The notes under the pieces are model-generated. The model was not told where the DNA came from, did not search any database, and saw only the letters and a program-made list of their open reading frames with translations. Both the position numbers and the translations under genes were made by a program. Source: Castanea sativa (lineage: Eukaryota; Streptophyta; Magnoliopsida; Fagales; Fagaceae). From it: 64,000 nt of DNA. Positions within the stretch are counted from its first letter, which is position 1, and each line of letters opens with the position of its first letter. The DNA lies in assembly GCF_040712315.1 (NCBI RefSeq), contig NC_134021.1, positions 29,722,001 through 29,786,000 of the forward strand, written 5' to 3'. Positions 57,906 to 64,000 of the stretch are shown here, one piece after another.

Positions 57906-58260
57906 GGAATAATAATTAGGTAAAGAAAAAAAAAGTTCCTATATGAATGTGCAAAGCCTACAATCCGAAGAACTCGTTCAGACACATTCTGATATCTCGG
58001 GTTTGTATTTTCGTGTCGGTTGGGTTTGGTAGAATTTTCAATCTAACCCAATATCACTCTTGATTTAACCCAAGATGACTTGACCGACAATGAATAATGA
58101 TTAGGTAAAGGAGAAAAAAAAAAGGTCTTATATCAATGTGCAAACCGACCAATCCGAAGAACCCGTCCAGGCACAATCTGATTTCTCGGGTTTGTATTTT
58201 CGTGCGTTGATAGATTCAGCTCGGTTGGGTTTGGTAGAATTTTGAATCTAACCCCGCCAA
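57906..58260. repeat. 185-bp direct duplication
   Basis: GAATAATAATTAGGTAAAG at 57907 recurs at 58092. Both copies continue through AATCCGAAGAAC, CTCGGGTTTGTATTTTCGTG and GGTTGGGTTTGGTAGAATTT. Copies are moderately diverged. Confidence 0.85.
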
Positions 58261-59729
58261 ACCCACACGCTTTTAATATTTTAAAAGATATATATTAACT
58301 TGATTTCTTTTGAAATTTGCGACTTAGTTTAAACTAGTCGCTAACTTGTACGATTCACGAGATAAATAAATTTAAAATCATATGTATTTTAAAAAACAAA
58401 TAGAGAGTCTTGTATGGAAAAACTATTAATTAAAAGTTAATAGAAAAATTATTTTATAATTTAAAATAATTTCTTATAGGTATTATATAAGTATCAACCA
58501 AGTTGGATAAAAAAAAAAGAATTTGATAGGATATGAACAAATAAATTGTGGTAGAATTTGAATAGTTTCTCATAGGTATTGTATAGGTATCAACAAAGTA
58601 GGATACATATTTTAAATAAATAAAAAAGACAAAACTTTGTTTTCTAACTCTCACATGCACCAATGTTACACCATCACCATATGTATAGAGGTTATTACAA
58701 GCCCTTGTTTTATTTTATTATCAATGTAAATTGCAACTTTTAATATGAATAATGCACCTCCTCGCTCCATATTATTCTACTAATCAATCTGGATTTCAAA
58801 ATCAAGTAGGAAACATCTAAACCATTCCCATATGGACTATACTTCTCCTTTTATATATATATAAAAAACCTTTGGATTATATCACAACATTAATATAAGA
58901 TTGATTATTGATGACAGGAAATTTGTGGTTTTGATGGTCAGGAATAAGCTCTTCTTCTTTTTATTGATGACAGTTTTTTTATAGAGTGGTTTTTCCAAGA
59001 TCATATAAGGGTTCTATATATAACATACATAATAGTACAAATTACACCAATATTATAGAAAAGTTGATTGATGAAATTGTTTAAATCTAATGTTTTAATC
59101 ATAAAAACAATTTTTTACAATTAAAATTTTCACATATAAATTTTTTATACCAATAAACTCATTCACAAGTCACAACAATAATAATATTATAAAGTAGTAA
59201 TCATAGAGAGTTAGAGCATGAAAGATGGAAACATGTCCTTACCTCTCATTTACTTTGAGCAACTCCATGGATACAACATTACAAAGTGGTCTCATGAAGT
59301 CTTGTACCCTCTTTGCAAAATCTTCAATTTGTTGTGTGTGTTTTCTTTGTGAAAATTTGAGTGAGTATGAAGGGTTTCGACCTTGGCGGTGTTTATATTT
59401 GTTGAAATTTTTGTTATAGAATTTTAGTTGAAGTAGAATTTTCAAGCTCTTGAAACATATATCCAATAGAGTTTTACTTAAACTAAACTATTGTAATACT
59501 TGATAAGATAATTACACATTGAAGAGAATGAAGTAGAATTTTCAAGCTCTTGAAATATATATCTAATAAAGTTTTATATAAACTAAACTATTATAACACT
59601 ATTGTAACAATTGATAAGATAATTACACGTTGAAGAGAAATAATAAATATATAAGATATAAAACCTAAAATAAAAAGAAAAAGAAAATAGTGGTGACGTG
59701 AAAAATTGTAGGAACTCCAGAGGTTTCGG

Positions 59730-59765
<36 letters not shown>

Positions 59766-60141
59766 GTTTCACTCATTAAGTTTGAACTAAACAAAAATAA
59801 TTTTATTTAAATATTGTGCTAAAGTAAAAAATTGTGAGAGTCTCAGAGGCTTTTTTTTTTTTTTTTAAGTGCTATCATAATTTTTGTTTTTATATAGATT
59901 ATTAACGTTTGAGTTTGAGTTTAACTTGGACTTGTTAGAGAGATAGAGTTTTACTCCTTGTTAAGTTTTGATTAAACAAAAATAATTTTGTTTTAAAAAA
60001 ATAATAATGATGAGTTTGAGTTTAAGTTGGACTTGTTATAGAGTTATAATTTCACTCCTTGTTAAGTTTGAATTAAAAAAAAAATCATTTAAATGAAATG
60101 ATAATTTTATTTAAATATTGTGTTAACGTGGAAAATTGTGA
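58261..60141. other. AT-rich intergenic with short local duplications
   Basis: A duplication of about 96 bp (TTTCTTATAGGTATTATATA at 58469, variant at 58565) and a 100-bp duplication (59430-59529, 59530-59640). Degenerate repeats of TTAAGTTTGAACTAAACAAA-type DNA run across 59765-60135. No gene recognised. The minus ORF at 59239-59466 and its overlap on the plus strand are featureless. Confidence 0.6.
59430..59640. repeat. 100-bp direct tandem duplication
   Basis: GAAGTAGAATTTTCAAGCTC starts both units (59430 and 59530). The second unit has a small internal expansion of the CTATTATAACA part. Confidence 0.85.
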
Positions 60142-61548
60142 TGTTAGGATTAGTGCCCTTAAATCCTATTGTATAATGCTATGTATGGTATTATGTATGA
60201 CATTGTGTATGACTTAATATTGTGATTAATAAAGTTGTTTTATTATAATTTAAAATAATGATAACATGAATATTGGACATTATCATATAGTCCATGAGAT
60301 GCATAGTATGTGATTTATGTGAAAAATCACAGAAGATATAAATCACAAGTTCTTTATAAACTTAGAATTATAGTTCGTAGTTGGTGATGAAATTAGGCAT
60401 TTCATCTGCGAAGACTATAAGATATAAACTAAGATGATTTGTCTTGATCATGGAAGTGTAGACTTCTAGTTGATATGTTTTAAGAGTTAAGACATATTGA
60501 ACTGGACCGCTGTGAGATTTATTACTTTCCTAACGACTACTAAATGAATAATAAATCTCACGACTTCTATTTACATGAACTCTTAATCTTGAGAGGATAA
60601 TGGACCTAATCATGGAGTGTAGGTTACTTTGATATATCAGGAGTGAGATCTAATATAACGGTCAAAATTTTAGTATATTGGGTAACCACATTTAATGTTG
60701 ATGGAACATATATTCTCAAGATGAAATTCATGGTCTCTTAATGGAGATATAAAATATTCATTTGAGATAAGTTTAATGAGTTTGGTTATTTAGAGTGTTA
60801 AGCCTAACCACTTTAGTAAGGAGTTGCTAAAGTATATATTTATGAAATTGGATTTCATAAATATATGATGAATAACTTTAAAGGATTAAACCGGGTACTC
60901 AAGGATAAGATGTAATAATTTACAAAGTGGCAGTCTACATTCATGACTTTGTATTACTACGAATATTTTATGAAGGGGTTGCATGTATAATAAAGTCTTG
61001 GGATATAATTTATAAATAAGGTTTAGAATGCAATTATATTTATATAGTGGTATTAAAATATAGTTAATGGTAACTTTGGACTTGTCAAGAGTTGACAGAA
61101 AAACCCAAGGCCTATTAGAGCTAGTGTCTTATTGGTCCTTTTTGGCCTCACTCCAAGCCACATACTAAAACCCAATTAGATAGACCCAAAAGACTAGCCC
61201 AATTAGATAATCAGTTATAAGGAGAGAAACATATAGAATTTTTAATATGTGAAATAGAGAGACATCATTGTGAAATGGTTTGTATGTGAGAGTGGGACAC
61301 TCTATCATTCTTCCTTAGAAACTGATTGAGAGATCACACTTCTTGGGCGTAAAGTGGAATTGGAGTGAAGATTAAAAGTGTTCCCGATTACTACTGACTT
61401 TGGTCTTGATTTTTACCACACCAAGGTACGCTCTCTTGTTCTTGAATTTTGAAATTTGCATAGTACATGTTAACAATTGTGATTGACGTAGATCCATTAT
61501 TTTTCTGCTGTGTATGTTTTGTATGCGATACAAACATGTAATTTTCCA
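60142..61548 (+). repeat. 5' LTR of the Ty1/copia element (about 1.4 kb)
   Basis: Starts TGTTAGGATTAGTGCCC and ends ATTTTCCA six bases before the primer-binding site. Without the 3' LTR the ends rest on TG...CA and on the position of the PBS. Confidence 0.75.
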
Positions 61549-61553
61549 TAAAA

Positions 61554-61566
61554 TGGTATTAGAGCG
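61554..61566 (+). other. primer-binding site of the Ty1/copia element
   Basis: TGGTATTAGAGCG differs by one base from TGGTATCAGAGC, the complement of the initiator Met tRNA end used by plant copia elements. Confidence 0.85.
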
Positions 61567-61888
61567 GTCTTCAATTCAAAATTGTATAACATGTTTTGTG
61601 AGTTTTGAAATTAGAGATAATAGTTTCATGATGTTAGAAGATTATATATGTATTTAATATTTTGCATGGTTGTTGAAACTATGATTTGATGAAAACTGAT
61701 ATTGATGTTATGATGTTGTTTAAATTTGAATTTAAGTATGTTAAATTGATCTTTAAGGCTATAGCATCAATGGAATTCAGTTTAGATATCAAATTCCATC
61801 TATTATGTTCATATGGTGGTTGTTTGTTCATGGAAAATAGTTGAAAACTGTTCAGATCTTCCCTTTAAAAACTGAAAATACGGGTTTT

Positions 61889-62110
61889 TCGCGGGTAAGC
61901 TTTACTCGCGAAATAGTCGCGAGATAGTCGCGAAAGCTTCTGTCTGAATTTTTTGTTTTCACAAATTTTTTCGCGAGTGAGCTCTACTCACAAAACAGTC
62001 GCGAGACAGACGCAAAAGTCTCTGTCTGAATTTTGTGTTTTCACTTTTTTGCCTTAATTTATTTTCGCGGGAAGAGCTTAGTCGTGAGATACTCGTGAAA
62101 ATGTCACTGA
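61889..62110 (+). repeat. three CGCGA-rich modules in the copia leader
   Basis: Modules begin TCGCGGGTAAGCTTTACTCG (61889), TCGCGAGTGAGCTCTACTCA (61971) and TCGCGGGAAGAGCTTAGTCG (62065). The first two are followed by GTCTCTGTCTGAATTTT-type DNA. A related module lies at 20531. Confidence 0.8.
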
Positions 62111-62259
62111 AGGGAATTTTGAACTTTTTCTAAATGTTTTCAAATGTATAACATGCCAGGCTGTGTGTGATTAGATTACACATGTTTATAAATTAAAAAC
62201 CTTTAATTTAAAACATTTAGTGGGAGAGAGATACAAGGGTTGTTTCTCACAGCCTCCAT

Positions 62260-62460
62260 TGTTGGTTCATAGTAGTATGAAATATATACTTTGTCTTTAC
62301 TTTGAGCTTAGTATTCCATGCGAAGAGTATTTATTTCATGGTCCTACAAGATTAAATTTCATAGTTTATAGTGGTTTGATCAAACACCTTGTCTTAGCCT
62401 TGAGCTTTGCATTTCATGCGAAGGGTGTTTTTATCGTGGTACTACAAAATAAGCCTGTTA
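62260..62460 (+). repeat. 98-bp direct repeat in the copia leader
   Basis: CTTTGAGCTTAGTATTCCAT at 62300 recurs as CCTTGAGCTTTGCATTTCAT near 62398, with similar flanks. The 88-codon ORF across it (62220-62486) has no domain and is probably not coding. Confidence 0.65.
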
Positions 62461-62708
62461 AAGGGATGAAATGTGGTTACACATGATTCTAGACAATGGT
62501 ATACACTAGACTAAGTATTATAGTATCCTTTATGCTGAGTTCTTACTATTATTACTTAGAGGCTAAATGTAAAACGACATATTATTAGTGTTTGATAAGA
62601 GTTATCATGATAGCACTAATAATGAGTAAAGTTCTTAATCAATCATAGTATTTAATGTTCATTCTATGCTGAGGGATATTGAATATGGGATTGGGTTGTC
62701 GTTCCTAC

Positions 62709-63324
62709 TATTCTTAATCAAAACAAACTGACTGGATCCAACTATGTTGACTGGAAAAGAAATTTGGATATTGTTCTTACAGTTGAAGAGCACAAATATG
62801 TGCTTACTCAACCATGTCCGAGCTTTCCTTCATTAGATGCTCTTTCTGAGGAAAAACAACGATATGATCGTTGACAGAAATCTAATGAGATGGCCAAGTG
62901 CTACATCCTAGCATCTATCTCAAATATTCTACAGCATCAAATGCAGGATGTAGAATTAGCTTCGGACATTATGCTAAGTCTGAAGGAGATGATTGGTGAG
63001 CAAGGCCGTTTTGCAAGGTAAGAAACCATGAGACAAATTTATAATACCAAAATGACTGAAGGCAGTTCAGTGAGGGAGCATTGTCTTACAATGATTTCTA
63101 ATCTAAATACATTGGAGGTTTTAGGTGCCGATATTGATGGAGAATCCCGAGTAGATATGATACTCAAGTTACTACCGGAATCATTCAAGGAATTTAGACT
63201 CAATTATAATATGAACAAAAAGATTTATTCATTGTTTGAATTAATGAATGAGTTGGTAGCGGCAGAAGGCATCTTCGGTACTTCTAGTGTTAATGGCAAT
63301 ATGGCTGAAGCTTCTACTTCTTAA
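62709..63324 (+). pseudogene. gag of the Ty1/copia element
   Basis: The frame reads NKLTGSNYVDWKRNLDIVLT, then KYVLTQPCPSFPSLDALSEE, a stop near 62872, KCYILASISNILQHQMQDVE, a second stop near 63019, then MRQIYNTKMTEGSSVREHCL and DMILKLLPESFKEFRLNYNM. This is the UBN2 / retrotransposon gag domain of plant copia elements. A third stop at 63322 separates it from the lysine-rich stretch and zinc knuckle. Gag forms the particle that packages element RNA. Single-base changes alone explain the stops, since the frame is otherwise continuous. Confidence 0.88.
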
Positions 63325-64000
63325 CTTAAGTCGAAAGGCAAGAGTAAGAAGAAGAAGAAGAAGAAGGACTTCACCAAGCAAGAGGGTAAACAAATTACCT
63401 TAGGAGTTGCTGACAAAGGAAAGAAAGCCAAAGGAAAATGTTTCCATTATGGTGAGAAAGGACATTAGAAGAGGAATTGTCCAAAGTTCAAAGCTGCCAA
63501 GAATAAGGGTATGAAAAGTTCCTTTCTTCTTGAAATATGTTTGGTGCAGAATCCCACAGATTCCTGGTGTGTAGATTCAGGTTGTACTAATCATATCTGC
63601 AATTATTTGCAGGGGTTTTAGGAGACCAAAAAGCTGAATGAAGGGGAATTGTTTCTTACTTTGGCTGATGGGAGCAGGATTCTGGTTGTAGCTGTTGGAG
63701 TTGTTAATTTATGCTTTGAGTCTAGGGTTTTAATATTGGAAGACTGTCTTTATGTACCTAATGTTCGTAGAAATTTAATTTCTGCAACTTATTTAGGTAA
63801 ACATGGATATTGTGTCATCCTTAAAGACAATGTTATAATAAAGAAGGGTAAAGTGTTTTCTGTTCTGGCAATATTGTGGATGATCTTTATATATTAACTC
63901 CTGATAAGTATGAATTATATAATTCTGAATTAGATAATAATTCACATGTGAAATCATTAAAGAGAAAGTTTCCTTCCACTAGTGAAGCATATCTTTGGCA
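63325..64000 (+). pseudogene. zinc knuckle, protease and GAG-pre-integrase start of the copia element
   Basis: A lysine-rich run is followed by CFHYGEKGH-stop-KRNC at about 63440-63480, where the knuckle has lost its second Cys (Tyr instead) and the aromatic residue is a stop. SWCVDSGCTNHIC (about 63562-63600) is the protease active site with D-S-G intact. A further stop follows at about 63620. LYVPNVRRNLISATYLGKHG is the typical protease end. A frame change near 63860 moves to NIVDDLYILTPDKYE and ends at the window edge with SEAYLW, the start of the GAG-pre-integrase motif. Confidence 0.85.

Larger units (their letters stand above)
60142..64000 (+). mobile_element. Ty1/copia retrotransposon, 5' part, runs off the window
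   Basis: A 5' LTR (60142-61548), primer-binding site (61554), leader with CGCGA modules, gag and protease and the start of the integrase-linked region lie in order on the plus strand. Reverse transcriptase and the 3' LTR would be outside. The gag wording (KLTGSNYVDWKRNLDIVL) is that of plant copia elements. In-frame stops show that it is no longer autonomous. Confidence 0.88.

Overview
The window looks like nuclear DNA of a flowering plant, most likely a woody eudicot. Reasons: AT-rich intergenic DNA, GT-AG introns, plant-only gene families (a GH17 glucanase with an X8 domain, a plant GATA factor with an 18-residue zinc-finger loop, a P-class PPR fragment) and a dense layer of MULE, hAT, PIF/Harbinger, SINE, Ty3 and Ty1 elements. 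The repeat flavour recalls the oak and beech family, but that is an impression and not shown here. Nothing bacterial, no CRISPR array, no rRNA gene and no stand-alone tRNA gene was seen.

Only two host genes look intact. On the + strand, 7256-10133 (two exons) encodes a GPI-anchored GH17 beta-1,3-glucanase with a C-terminal X8 domain. On the - strand, 48467-49704 (two exons) encodes a GATA zinc-finger transcription factor. They are far apart and nothing suggests shared control.

Layout: (1) 154-3105, a Pack-MULE with a perfect 9-bp target-site duplication carrying a broken PPR gene piece and two nested elements. (2) 3115-7255, AT-rich DNA ending in the promoter of the glucanase gene. (3) 10421-17862, a transposon nest: a small MULE-type MITE, then four elements one inside another (11544-15753), then a long-TIR MULE and a GTTTGGAT-type MITE. 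(4) 18491-22885, a 681-bp tandem duplication, an unassigned CGCGA-rich repeat, a foldback MITE and a relic LTR. (5) 24610-33795, SINEs and several MULEs, one carrying an 88-codon ORF and having a paralogous empty site 1.3 kb away. (6) 34014-46888, a 12.9-kb degenerate Ty3/gypsy element of Tat type on the - strand. It has two LTRs, an 80-bp tandem array, an opposite-strand extra gene with its own TATA box, and a 2.2-kb solo LTR inside pol. (7) 47474-53502, MITEs, the GATA gene, a SINE and a 47-bp-stem hairpin. (8) 53959-56526, a hAT element holding a Harbinger element, then a GC-rich hAT MITE. (9) 57530-60141, a SINE and local duplications. (10) 60142-64000, the 5' part of a Ty1/copia element that runs off the window.

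Transposon boundaries are called from terminal inverted repeats plus target-site duplications read directly from the sequence. Family names follow from TSD length and terminal motifs. No database search was run. Coordinates marked approximate in an entry are so because one edge is decayed.
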